This document shows positions 7,453-15,155 of a DNA stretch of 64,000 nt, piece by piece. Position numbers and translations under genes: made by a program. The notes under the pieces were generated by a model, which was given only the letters and a program-made list of their open reading frames with translations, was not told the origin of the DNA and made no database searches. Source of the stretch: Nonomuraea purpurea (GTDB lineage Bacteria > Actinomycetota > Actinomycetes > Streptosporangiales > Streptosporangiaceae). The stretch spans positions 124,001 to 188,000 of the forward strand of contig NZ_JBHSBI010000015.1 of assembly GCF_042650645.1 (NCBI RefSeq), read 5' to 3'. The stretch's first letter is position 1, and the number at the start of each line of letters is the position of its first letter.

Positions 7453-9135
7453 GTGTCGGAAACGCAGGCGTTCGACGTCATCGTCGTCGGCTCCGGCGCC
7501 GCCGGCGGAATGGCGGCACACGAGCTCTCTCTGGCGGGCCTTCGCGTCCTGATGCTGGAGGCCGGCCGGAACTACGAGCCCGTGACCGAGACCCCGATGT
7601 TCCAGACGCCGGAGGCGGCGCCGCTGCGCTCGGCCGGCTCGACGGACAAACCCCTGGGCTATTACGACGCCACCGTCGCCGGAGGCTCGGACATCGACGG
7701 CGAGCCCTACACGGGGACGGAGGAGTTCCAGTGGTGGCGGCCGAGGATGCTGGGCGGCCGGACCAATCACTGGGGCCGGGTGGCGCTGCGTTTCGGGCCG
7801 TACGACTTCAAACCGAAGACGCGTGACGGGCTGGGCTTCGACTGGCCGATCGAATACACCGATCTGGCGCCCTGGTACGACAAGGTCGAACGCCTCATCG
7901 GCGTCACCGGCCTGCCGGAAGGCATCGAGAACGTCCCCGACTCGCCGCCCGGCGTGCACCTTCCTCCGCCGCCCCCGCGCCCCCACGAAATCGTGCTCAC
8001 CCGGGCTTTCGAGCGCATGGGAATGAAGGTCGCGGCGATGCGCGCGGCCATTCTCACGCGCCCGCTGAACGGCCGCGCGGCGTGCCTGTACGCGACGCCG
8101 TGCACGCGCGGCTGTTCGAGCAGATCCAATTTCCAGAGCACCACCGTGCTCATTCCGCCCGCCCGCGCGACAGGAAATCTGAGCATCCTGTGCGACGCCA
8201 TGGTGTCCAGGGTCGACGTCGACGAGAGCGGGCGCGCGAGCGGGGTCACCTTCAACGACCGCGTGAGCGGCGCCGAGTACTCGGTGCGGGCCAGGGCGGT
8301 GGTGCTGGCGGCGGGCACCTGCTCGTCCGTGCGCATCCTGCTGAACTCGAGAAGCGAGGTCTTCCCCAACGGGATCGGCAACAGCCAAGGACTCGTCGGC
8401 AAATACCTGATGGACACCCTCGAGTTCAGCCTGGATTCGCAGATACCGCTGCTGGAGAAGTTGCCCCCGCGCAACGACGACGGCATGTTCGCGCCGCACA
8501 TCTACGTGCCCTGGTGGCTTCTGCCCGAGCAGACCGCAGGACACCTCGATTTCCCGCGCGGTTACCACATCGAGCCGCGCGGCGGGCGCAGGATGCCGAA
8601 CATGAGCAACGTCGGTCAGCTCGTCGACTCCAGCAAGGCGGCCTACGGCGACGCCCTGCGCGCCGAGGTCCGGCGGAAGTTCGGCTCGGTGATCACCCTC
8701 AGCGGCGAGGGCGAGATGATCCCGAACGAGAACTGCTTCGCCGAACTCGACCCCACGACCAAGGACAAGTGGGGGATTGCGGCCCTGCGTTTCCACTGGA
8801 AATGGGGGGAGGCGGAGATAAAGCAGGCCGAACACATGAAGGCCACCTTCAACGAGGTGTTCCGCCTGCTCGGCGGCGCGCAGGTCACCGACGACATCGA
8901 GATGCCGAAGGGCGGCGAAGCCGATCACGAGGTCGGCGGCGCGCGCATGGGCACCTCGCCGCAGAACTCCGTGATCAACGCCCACAACCAGTGCTGGGAC
9001 GTGCGCAACCTGTTCGTCGTCGACGGCGCCGCGTTCGTGTCGAGCCCCGACAAGAACCCCACGCTCACCATCCTGGCCCTGGCCGCGCGCAGCTCCGCCC
9101 ACCTCGTCGAACTGATGAAATGCGGCGGGCTCTAG
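7453..9135 (+). CDS. GMC-family flavoprotein oxidoreductase (gluconate/sugar dehydrogenase large-subunit type)
   Basis: 560 residues. The FAD-binding motif VVGSGAAGGMAAHEL spans residues 12-26 and an acidic ribose-binding Glu is in MLEAGR. The C-terminal GMC_oxred_C part carries HEVGGARMGTS with the catalytic His and NPTLTIL with its Asn partner. Cys-rich TPCTRGCSSRSNF is typical of gluconate 2-dehydrogenase-like large subunits. No signal peptide is present. GTG 7453 follows a GGGAGG site. It is the first of three closely spaced genes, followed by a subunit-3-like protein, so the two probably form one enzyme that oxidises an alcohol or sugar. No cytochrome subunit is encoded nearby. Confidence 0.88.
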   Translation: MSETQAFDVIVVGSGAAGGMAAHELSLAGLRVLMLEAGRNYEPVTETPMFQTPEAAPLRSAGSTDKPLGYYDATVAGGSDIDGEPYTGTEEFQWWRPRMLGGRTNHWGRVALRFGPYDFKPKTRDGLGFDWPIEYTDLAPWYDKVERLIGVTGLPEGIENVPDSPPGVHLPPPPPRPHEIVLTRAFERMGMKVAAMRAAILTRPLNGRAACLYATPCTRGCSSRSNFQSTTVLIPPARATGNLSILCDAMVSRVDVDESGRASGVTFNDRVSGAEYSVRARAVVLAAGTCSSVRILLNSRSEVFPNGIGNSQGLVGKYLMDTLEFSLDSQIPLLEKLPPRNDDGMFAPHIYVPWWLLPEQTAGHLDFPRGYHIEPRGGRRMPNMSNVGQLVDSSKAAYGDALRAEVRRKFGSVITLSGEGEMIPNENCFAELDPTTKDKWGIAALRFHWKWGEAEIKQAEHMKATFNEVFRLLGGAQVTDDIEMPKGGEADHEVGGARMGTSPQNSVINAHNQCWDVRNLFVVDGAAFVSSPDKNPTLTILALAARSSAHLVELMKCGGL

Positions 9136-9169
9136 CCGGGCCGCCCGCGCGCGGAAAAGGGAGGGACAG

Positions 9170-9727
9170 TTGAAACTGGAGAAGTTCGAAGAGCTCCGCA
9201 TCACGGTGCCGGGAGGGTACGGCAACGACCCCAACCTGGTGACGCCGGAAACGCCGTGGCCGCGCACGCTGCAACCGCGCGAGCGCGAACTCGTCGCCGC
9301 GCTCGCCGACGTCCTCCTGCCGGGCACCGCCGAATATCCGGCGCCGAGCGCGATGGGCATCGTCGGCTTCTTCGACGACTGGGTGAGCGCGCCTTACGCG
9401 ACGCAGCAGAAGGACAGGACGATCATCGTGGACGGCCTCGGGAACCTCGACGAGGAGGCCCACCGCCGGTTCGGGACCGGATTCGTGGAAATCGACGACG
9501 ACCGGCGGCGTGCGATCGTCGATGACCTCGTCGCGGCGCCCGCCGCTTCCACCCAGCGGAAGTTCTTCACCAAGTTCCGCGGCCGGTTGTTCGGCGGCTA
9601 CTTCACCTCGGACCTGGGAATGAAGGCGATCGGTTACCAGGGGAACGTGCCGCTGCGCAGTTTCCCGGAGGTCGATCCGGAGGTCCGGCGCATCATCGAA
9701 GACGAACTCGCCAAACTCTGGCTGTAG
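9170..9727 (+). CDS. gluconate 2-dehydrogenase subunit 3-like protein
   Basis: 185 residues. It resembles the small subunit family of membrane gluconate dehydrogenases (RELVAALADVLLPGT and YFTSDLGMKAIGYQG are characteristic). Unlike classical members it has no Tat signal, consistent with a cytoplasmic complex with the upstream flavoprotein. The TTG start at 9170 is preceded by AAGGGAGGG at good spacing. Small subunits of this family assist folding or export of the flavoprotein. Here, without a signal, a stabilising or assembly role is more plausible, which is an inference. Confidence 0.8.
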   Translation: MKLEKFEELRITVPGGYGNDPNLVTPETPWPRTLQPRERELVAALADVLLPGTAEYPAPSAMGIVGFFDDWVSAPYATQQKDRTIIVDGLGNLDEEAHRRFGTGFVEIDDDRRRAIVDDLVAAPAASTQRKFFTKFRGRLFGGYFTSDLGMKAIGYQGNVPLRSFPEVDPEVRRIIEDELAKLWL

Positions 9728-9751
9728 CCCGACCACTGGGGATCATTGCAG

Positions 9752-10669
9752 ATGAAGACGATACGTGAATACGTCGAGGCGCGCATTCTGTCGCCGGACG
9801 ACCTCAAAGGCGCGCTACAGCTCGCCATGAAACTGGAATTCGCCACGATCCCGCCCTACCTGTGCGCGCAATGGTCGGTCAAACGCGACCCCGACCGCAC
9901 CGAGGGCGTCGTGCACCGGATCGTCACCCAGGAGATGTTCCATTTCGCGCTGGCGGGCAACCTGCTGACCGCGGTCGGCGGCATGCCGTCCATCGCGCAC
10001 AAGGACTTCCTGCCGACCTATCCGGCAAGCGAGCTGCCCGGCGGAATCCCGCAGGCGTTGCCCGTCGATCTGAAGCCGTTGACCAAGGACCAGTTGGCGG
10101 TGTTCATGCAGATCGAGTTGCCGGAATTCCCGCCCGTCGCGCTGGATGTGGTGCCGCCGGCGACGATCGGCGCGTTCTACGACACGATCATCGCGACGTT
10201 CCGGAGCCTCAGTCCCGGCATCGATCCCAACGCCCATGCGGTCGAGGTGCCTTTCGCCGAACCCATCAGAACCGTCGACGACGCGATCAAGACGATCGAG
10301 CGGATCAAGAGCGAAGGGGAGGGCGTTCAGGGCTCGCCGGACCAGCCGACCGGCGAGCGGGACAGCCTGGCGCACTATTACCTGTTCAAGGAGCTCTTCA
10401 CGCAAAAGCGGCTGGTGAAGGTCGGCGACGAATGGAGTTTCAGCGGAGACTCCGTCATGCTGCCGGAGGTGTTCGCCTTCGAGCGCTCCTCCGCCGACCC
10501 GAACCCGTCGAGGGAGTTCAGCCGTATCCTGACGGACCTGCTGACCGACCTGGAAACGTGCTGGAAAGCGGGCGAGCCGCCGAACATCGCGGCGATGTTC
10601 CAGCTCAAGCTCGCCGGGCAGAAGCTGATCAAACAGGGAATCCGACCGGAATTCGTGTGGGCCGACTGA
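9752..10669 (+). CDS. ferritin-like (VioB/iminophenylpyruvate-dimer-synthase type) domain protein
   Basis: 305 residues from ATG 9752, which has GGGGA at better spacing than the in-frame TTG at 9746. The N-terminal helix pair LKGALQLAMKLEFATIPPYL and the later VTQEMFHFALAGNLLTAVGG match the ferritin-like domain found at the N-terminus of VioB-type proteins. Its Glu and Glu-x-x-His residues could bind a di-iron or haem centre. It lacks the rest of VioB. It sits 25 bp after the subunit-3-like gene, so the trio is likely one operon. It could supply an oxidative step or peroxide handling for the flavoenzyme; both are inference. Confidence 0.78.
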   Translation: MKTIREYVEARILSPDDLKGALQLAMKLEFATIPPYLCAQWSVKRDPDRTEGVVHRIVTQEMFHFALAGNLLTAVGGMPSIAHKDFLPTYPASELPGGIPQALPVDLKPLTKDQLAVFMQIELPEFPPVALDVVPPATIGAFYDTIIATFRSLSPGIDPNAHAVEVPFAEPIRTVDDAIKTIERIKSEGEGVQGSPDQPTGERDSLAHYYLFKELFTQKRLVKVGDEWSFSGDSVMLPEVFAFERSSADPNPSREFSRILTDLLTDLETCWKAGEPPNIAAMFQLKLAGQKLIKQGIRPEFVWAD

Positions 10670-10716
10670 CGCCGCGGGCCCCTGCCGCGGGTGAACGAGG
10701 GCGCTTGCGGCGACTT

Positions 10717-10732
10717 TACTGACCTGTCAGTA
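10717..10732. promoter_or_regulatory. palindromic operator for the TetR/thioesterase pair
   Basis: A perfect inverted repeat TACTGAC-CT-GTCAGTA ends 7 bases before the GTG start of the TetR gene. Its size and position fit an autoregulatory TetR operator that would also control the overlapping FlK-like gene. Confidence 0.75.
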
Positions 10733-10739
10733 TTCAGCC

Positions 10740-11315
10740 GTGGAGGATCATCGACTCAGTCCCGGCGGGCGGCGGCTGCTGGAGGTGGCGACCGACGTCT
10801 TCTACGCCGAAGGCATCCGCGCCACCGGCGTCGACACGCTCGTGGAGCGGGCCGGCGTGTCGAAGCCGACCCTGTACGCCCAGTTCGGCTCCAAGGAGAA
10901 CCTGGTCGCGGCCGTGCTCGACCGCCGCAGGGCGGCACGGCAGGCGGCGCTGACCGCCTACCTGGCCGACCGCGGGGCCGGCGGCGGCCCCGCGGTGCTG
11001 GCGGTCTTCGACTGGCTGGCCCAGGGGCACGGCCGCGAGGGATTCAGGGGTTGCGCGTTCACCAACGCGGCCGTCGAGCTGCCCGACCCCGGCCATCCGG
11101 CCCGCGCGGTGATCTCGGCCTACAAGTCCTGGCTGCGCCGGACGTTCACCACGCTGGCCGAACAGGCGGGCGTGGCGGCGCCGGACGTGGTGGGCGACGC
11201 GTTGTTGCTGCTCGTCGACGGGGCCAACGCGCGTGTGGTGGTCGATGACGACCGTACGGCGATGCTGCGCGCCAAGGCGGCGGCGGCCAGGCTGATCGGA
11301 GTGGCCGATGCGTGA
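10740..11315 (+). CDS. TetR-family transcriptional regulator
   Basis: 191 residues. Residues about 8-58 form the HTH (RRLLEVATDVFYAEGIRATG, then LVERAGVSKPTLYAQFGSKE), with an AcrR-like C-terminal ligand domain. GTG at 10740 lies directly behind a 16-bp palindrome, the likely autoregulatory operator. The 3' end overlaps the FlK-like gene by 8 bp, so the two are translated as a unit and the regulator probably senses the metabolite detoxified or released by that thioesterase. Confidence 0.9.
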   Translation: MEDHRLSPGGRRLLEVATDVFYAEGIRATGVDTLVERAGVSKPTLYAQFGSKENLVAAVLDRRRAARQAALTAYLADRGAGGGPAVLAVFDWLAQGHGREGFRGCAFTNAAVELPDPGHPARAVISAYKSWLRRTFTTLAEQAGVAAPDVVGDALLLLVDGANARVVVDDDRTAMLRAKAAAARLIGVADA

Positions 11316-11727
11316 GATGCCGATCGGCCTTGAGCACGAGTTCTCCTTCCCGATCCCGCAGAGCAAGATCGTCGCAGCGCTTTATCCGGAGTCGCCGGAG
11401 TTCGCCGCGATGCCGCCGGTGCTGGCCACCGGGTTCCTCGTCGGGCTGCTGGAGTGGACGTGCGTGCGCGCGCTCATGCCCTACCTGGACTGGCCACGCG
11501 AGCAGACCGTCGGCACGCACATCGACGTCAGCCACAGCGCCGCCACCCCGCCCGGCCTCAACGTCACCTGCCGGGCCCGCCTGACCGGCGTCGCCGGCCG
11601 CCGCCTGACGTTCGAGGTGAGCGCCGACGACGGCCACGACGTCATCAGCACCGGCACCCACGAGCGCGCCGTCATCGACGCCGCCCGCTTCACCGAACGG
11701 GTCGGGCGCAAGGGCGGGCCGGGCTGA
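11308..11727 (+). CDS. FlK-like hotdog thioesterase (fluoroacetyl-CoA thioesterase family)
   Basis: 139 residues, the same length as Streptomyces cattleya FlK, which hydrolyses fluoroacetyl-CoA. Shared blocks recalled from FlK include LYPESPEFA, GFxVGLxEWxCVRA, TAATPPGL-like SAATPPGLNVT and GTHERAVI. The catalytic set known for FlK (Thr42, Glu50, His76) aligns with Thr41, Glu49 and His76 here. The start overlaps the end of the TetR gene. The true substrate may be fluoroacetyl-CoA or another small activated acyl-CoA. No fluorinase or other fluorometabolite gene was recognised in the window. Confidence 0.85.
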   Translation: MREMPIGLEHEFSFPIPQSKIVAALYPESPEFAAMPPVLATGFLVGLLEWTCVRALMPYLDWPREQTVGTHIDVSHSAATPPGLNVTCRARLTGVAGRRLTFEVSADDGHDVISTGTHERAVIDAARFTERVGRKGGPG

Positions 11728-11860
11728 ACCCGCGGAGTACGGAACGGCTCCGGAAAAGGAGGACGCCGCAGAAAGGCGTGCGAAACGCTTTCCGCTTCGG
11801 TTTGATGACCTTTGGTCGGCCGTGTGTTGTACGGGGGCCGACGACGACGACGGGAGCGAC

Positions 11861-13384
11861 ATGCGAAAAAAGTATTCCCTGTTCACCGCCGCCTTCGCGG
11901 TGGTGGCGGCGCTGTTATCCGTTCCGGCGGGGGGCGCCGCCCGCGCCGCCATCGCCTGGGCGCCCTGTGAAGAGGAGCCCGCCGCCGAGTGCGGCACGCT
12001 GGCCGTTCCGATCGACTGGTCCAAGCCGGACGGTCCCACCATCGACCTGGCGCTGGCCAGGCGCAAGGCCACCGACCCCGCGGCTCGCGTCGGATCCCTG
12101 GTGATCAACCCGGGCGGTCCCGGCGGGTCGGGCGTGGAGGCCGCCTACGGCGCCCCCGGGTTCTTCACCGAGGAGCTCCAGCGGCGCTTCGACATCGTCG
12201 GCTTCGACCCGCGAGGCGTGGGCCGCAGCCATCCGGTGATCTGCTCGGCGTCGGTGTACAACGAGATGCCCTACGCCGTCATGACCAGCCAGGCCGACTT
12301 CGACAGGTGGACCGCCTACGCCAAGCGGCTGCGTCAGGACTGCCGGGCTCGTACGGGCCCGCTGTACGACCACGTCGACTCGGTGAACGTCGCACGCGAC
12401 CTGGACGCCATCCGCGCCGCCCTCGGCGAGGAGAAGCTCACCTACTACGGCATCTCCTACGGGACGCTGATCGGGCAGATGTACGCCGAACTGTTCCCGA
12501 ACCGGATCAGGGCGCTGGCCCTCGACAGCAACATGGACCACAGCCTCGGCGTCAAGGCGTTCCTCGACTCTGAGGCCGCGGCCGTCGAGGACGCCTTCGA
12601 CGAGTTCGCCGGCTGGTGCGACCAGGAGCCGAGCTGCGCCCTGCACGGGCAGGACGTCCGGGCGGTGTGGGAGCGGCTGCTGGCCAAGGCGCGCAAGGGC
12701 GAGCTGTACTACCCGGGCGTCCCCGACCGCCCGATGACCGAGGTGCAGGTCCTGTGGCAGGGCGTGCTCGGCACTGAGGGGCCCGCCTGGCAGTTGCTGA
12801 GCGAGATGCTGCGCGCCCTGGACGGCGGGCCGCTGCCGCCGTGGGTGCCCCCGCTGCCCGGCAGGCAGCCCGTGACGAGCGAGGTCGCCCAGTTGCCGAC
12901 CGCGATCCTGTGCCAGGACTACAACCTGCGGGTGCGTGACTACAAGGAGTACGCCGCGCTCCTGCGCAGCTCGAAGCGACGGGCGCCCGACATGCGCCTC
13001 AACCCGATGCCGATCGAGGACCTGCCCGTCTGCCTCAACCACCCCACCACCAACCCGCAGCACCGGCTGCGCTACACCGGCAGCGCTCCGTTGCTGCTGG
13101 GCAACTCGCTGCACGATCCCTCCACCCCGTACGGCTGGTCCGCCAACGTGGCACGCCAGCTCGGGCGCAAGGCGGTGCTGCTCACCTATGAGGGCTGGGG
13201 GCACCGCATCTACGGCAAGGACCGGTGCAGCACGGAGCCCATCGACGCCTACCTGATCTCGCTGACCGTGCCGCCGCACGGCTTCCGCTGCCCGGTGGGC
13301 GGGGGCGAGGCGAGCGTGAAGCGGCAGCCCGAGGTGTGGCCGACGGACCGGCTCCCCTGGGGCGCCTCGATCACGAACAGCTGA
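11861..13384 (+). CDS. secreted alpha/beta hydrolase, tripeptidyl-aminopeptidase-like
   Basis: 507 residues from ATG 11861 (GGGAG site). The signal peptide is MRKKYSLFTAAFAVVAALL with cleavage near GGAARA. The oxyanion segment is NPGGPGGSG, the nucleophile Ser199 is in GISYG, an Asp is in LLGNSLHDPSTP and the C-terminal His is in YEGWGHRIYG. It is a paralogue of the hydrolase at 5856-7262 with the canonical family signatures. Leucine codon 19 is a TTA (11915-11917), rare in such GC-rich genomes, so its expression could depend on a bldA-type leucyl-tRNA. It probably cleaves N-terminal tripeptides from extracellular substrates. Confidence 0.88.
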   Translation: MRKKYSLFTAAFAVVAALLSVPAGGAARAAIAWAPCEEEPAAECGTLAVPIDWSKPDGPTIDLALARRKATDPAARVGSLVINPGGPGGSGVEAAYGAPGFFTEELQRRFDIVGFDPRGVGRSHPVICSASVYNEMPYAVMTSQADFDRWTAYAKRLRQDCRARTGPLYDHVDSVNVARDLDAIRAALGEEKLTYYGISYGTLIGQMYAELFPNRIRALALDSNMDHSLGVKAFLDSEAAAVEDAFDEFAGWCDQEPSCALHGQDVRAVWERLLAKARKGELYYPGVPDRPMTEVQVLWQGVLGTEGPAWQLLSEMLRALDGGPLPPWVPPLPGRQPVTSEVAQLPTAILCQDYNLRVRDYKEYAALLRSSKRRAPDMRLNPMPIEDLPVCLNHPTTNPQHRLRYTGSAPLLLGNSLHDPSTPYGWSANVARQLGRKAVLLTYEGWGHRIYGKDRCSTEPIDAYLISLTVPPHGFRCPVGGGEASVKRQPEVWPTDRLPWGASITNS

Positions 13385-13392
13385 GGGACGAC

Positions 13393-13419
13393 CGGCCCCG
13401 AGCCGCTAGGCCGGGGCCG
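13393..13419. terminator. bidirectional hairpin between convergent genes
   Basis: The stem CGGCCCCG (13393-13400) pairs with CGGGGCCG (13412-13419) around an 11-base loop, between the hydrolase stop and the end of the convergent TetR gene. There is no U-tract, as is common in actinomycetes. Confidence 0.6.
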
Positions 13420-14023
13420 AGGCGGCGACTCCGTCGAGGATGAGGCGCAGGCCGTGGGCGAAGGCCTCCTGGCTCGTCGGAGCGCCGCTTTCGCGCACCC
13501 CGGCGACCGTGAGCGGGAAGTCGTCGTACGCCGGCAGCTCCTGGGCGTCCCCGCGCGCCTGGCGTTCGCGCGCGGCCTGCTCGTTCAGCACGAACCCGAG
13601 CGTGTAGTGGCTGATGGAGCCGATCGCGTGCAGGCCCTGCGCGGGCGTGAACCCCAGCTCGACCAGCGTACGCAGCTCCCGCTCGAACGCCTGGGCCACC
13701 TCGGGGCCCGGGTTGCTCCCGGAGATCAGCCGCGCCCCGTCGCGATGGCTCAGCAACATCCGCCGGTAGCGGTGGGCGCGGCGGGTCAGCCACTCGCGCC
13801 AGGACTCGTCCTGGCGCGGCCCGCCCATCTCGGGGGCCAGCAGCTCGCGCGCCATCTCCTCGAGCAGCTCCTGCTTGTTGCGGAAGTGCCAGTAGAGCGC
13901 GGGGTTCTGCACGCCCAGGCGGGCGGCCAACCGGCGCACCGACAGGCCGTCGAGGCCGACCTCGTCGAGCAGTTCGAGCGCGGCGCGGACGACGGTGTCG
14001 CGCGCCAGTCCTTTCTGTGCCAT
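13406..14023 (-). CDS. TetR-family regulator (TetR class C-terminal domain)
   Basis: 205 residues. The HTH at about residues 8-55 reads VRAALELLDEVGLDGLSVRR then LGVQNPALYWHFRNKQEL, typical of TetR(B)-like repressors. The C-terminal half (HRDGARLISGSNPG, then AIGSISHYTLGFVLNEQ) matches the tetracycline-repressor C-terminal family. It is followed on the same strand by nothing, and the PrmC-like gene lies 20 bp upstream. No efflux pump is adjacent, so its target is not evident. Confidence 0.9.
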   Translation of the reverse strand: MAQKGLARDTVVRAALELLDEVGLDGLSVRRLAARLGVQNPALYWHFRNKQELLEEMARELLAPEMGGPRQDESWREWLTRRAHRYRRMLLSHRDGARLISGSNPGPEVAQAFERELRTLVELGFTPAQGLHAIGSISHYTLGFVLNEQAARERQARGDAQELPAYDDFPLTVAGVRESGAPTSQEAFAHGLRLILDGVAASAPA

Positions 14024-14043
14024 CGCGGGGCCACTTTACAGCG

Positions 14044-14829
14044 CTAAGGGCGGGTTCCGATCACGGCCGTGGCGTCCAGTTCCCGCGAGACCATGGCCCG
14101 CGCGGCCAGTCCGGCCCGGGTGAGGGCCGAGGCGGTCGCCTCCGCCTGGCGTTCGCTCGTCTCCACCAGCAGGTGGCCGCCCGGCGCGAGCCATCGGGGA
14201 GCTTCGGCGATCACCCGCCGTACGACGTCGAGCCCGTCGCCGCCCCCGTCGAGCGCCAGCAGCGGCTCGTGCAGCCGGGCCTCGGCGGGCAGCAGCCCGA
14301 TCGAGCGCGAGGGCACGTACGGGGGACTGGCGATGAGCAGGTGCACCCGGCCCAGGAGGGCGGCGGGCAGCGGCGCGTACAGGTCGCCCTCGTAGACGTG
14401 CGCGGCGGGCAGGTTGCGGCGGGCGCAGCGCACGGCGGCGGGGTCGAGGTCGGCGGCGTACAGTTCGGCGCGGTCGAGCCGCGAGGCCACGGCCGCGCCC
14501 ATGGCGCCCGTGCCGCAGCACAGGTCGAGGACGACCGGCGTGCCCTCGATCGGGCCGGCCAGGGCGACGGCCTGCTCGATGAGGAAGGCGGTACGCGGCC
14601 GGGGCACGAACACCCCCGGCTCGACCGCCACCCGCAGGCCGCAGAAGTCCGCCCAGCCCAGGACGTGTTCGAGGGGTTCGCCCGCGACTCGGCGCCCGAC
14701 CATGGCGTCCAGGCCGTCCTGCGTGGGGGCGGCGGAGATCAGCAGTGCCGCCTCGTCCTCGGCGAACACGCACCCGGCGGCGCGCAGCCTGACCACGACC
14801 TCAGCGACAGATGACGAAAAAACCGACAT
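14044..14829 (-). CDS. PrmC/HemK-like protein-(glutamine-N5) methyltransferase
   Basis: 261 residues from ATG 14827-14829. The AdoMet-binding motif I is VLDLCCGTGAMGAAV, and the catalytic NPPY-type motif appears as ASPPYVPS, with Ser replacing the first Asn. The N-terminal helical part contains GEPLEHVLGWADFCGLRV and VFVPRPRTAFLIEQA, as in release-factor methyltransferases. This matches a PrmC-like subgroup of unknown substrate rather than the canonical prmC, which normally sits beside prfA. The altered NPPY residue is the main oddity. Confidence 0.82.
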   Translation of the reverse strand: MSVFSSSVAEVVVRLRAAGCVFAEDEAALLISAAPTQDGLDAMVGRRVAGEPLEHVLGWADFCGLRVAVEPGVFVPRPRTAFLIEQAVALAGPIEGTPVVLDLCCGTGAMGAAVASRLDRAELYAADLDPAAVRCARRNLPAAHVYEGDLYAPLPAALLGRVHLLIASPPYVPSRSIGLLPAEARLHEPLLALDGGGDGLDVVRRVIAEAPRWLAPGGHLLVETSERQAEATASALTRAGLAARAMVSRELDATAVIGTRP

Positions 14830-15155
14830 GGGAGCCTTTCGGAATGGGCGCTCCCGCGGTGAACCTAACGATCGCTGGAAGGGAGCACCCGGCCTGACAC
14901 AGCGGTAATGGGTCTCACCTCCCAAGGTCGATCTCGTCCGAGACGGCCACAGTACCAGAGCCCGCCACCCACCAGCATGGACGACGACCGGCCGAGCCTG
15001 GACGCCCCGGCGCCGGGACTTTCTCGCGATCCCCGACAGCATTTCCTGGTTAATTGCCCTTTTTGTGCGTGGCATGCGTTTATCTGCGGATGGACTTCGC
15101 CGCTGATCCGCGCTATTCATTTCCTCCGTCGGTTGCCTTTCGGCTGGGGGAGAAA
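14830..15155. other. divergent intergenic region
   Basis: 326 bases between the methyltransferase and the phytase-esterase gene. The right third is clearly more AT-rich than the surroundings and should hold the rightward promoter. A GGGGGAGA site precedes the ATG at 15156. No RNA gene was recognised. A 91-codon open frame at 14908-15183 has no coding character. Confidence 0.5.

Noticed and set aside
7384..9360. A 658-codon open frame antisense to the GMC gene
   Set aside because: It is a high-GC shadow frame; the plus strand carries clear FAD motifs and ribosome sites.
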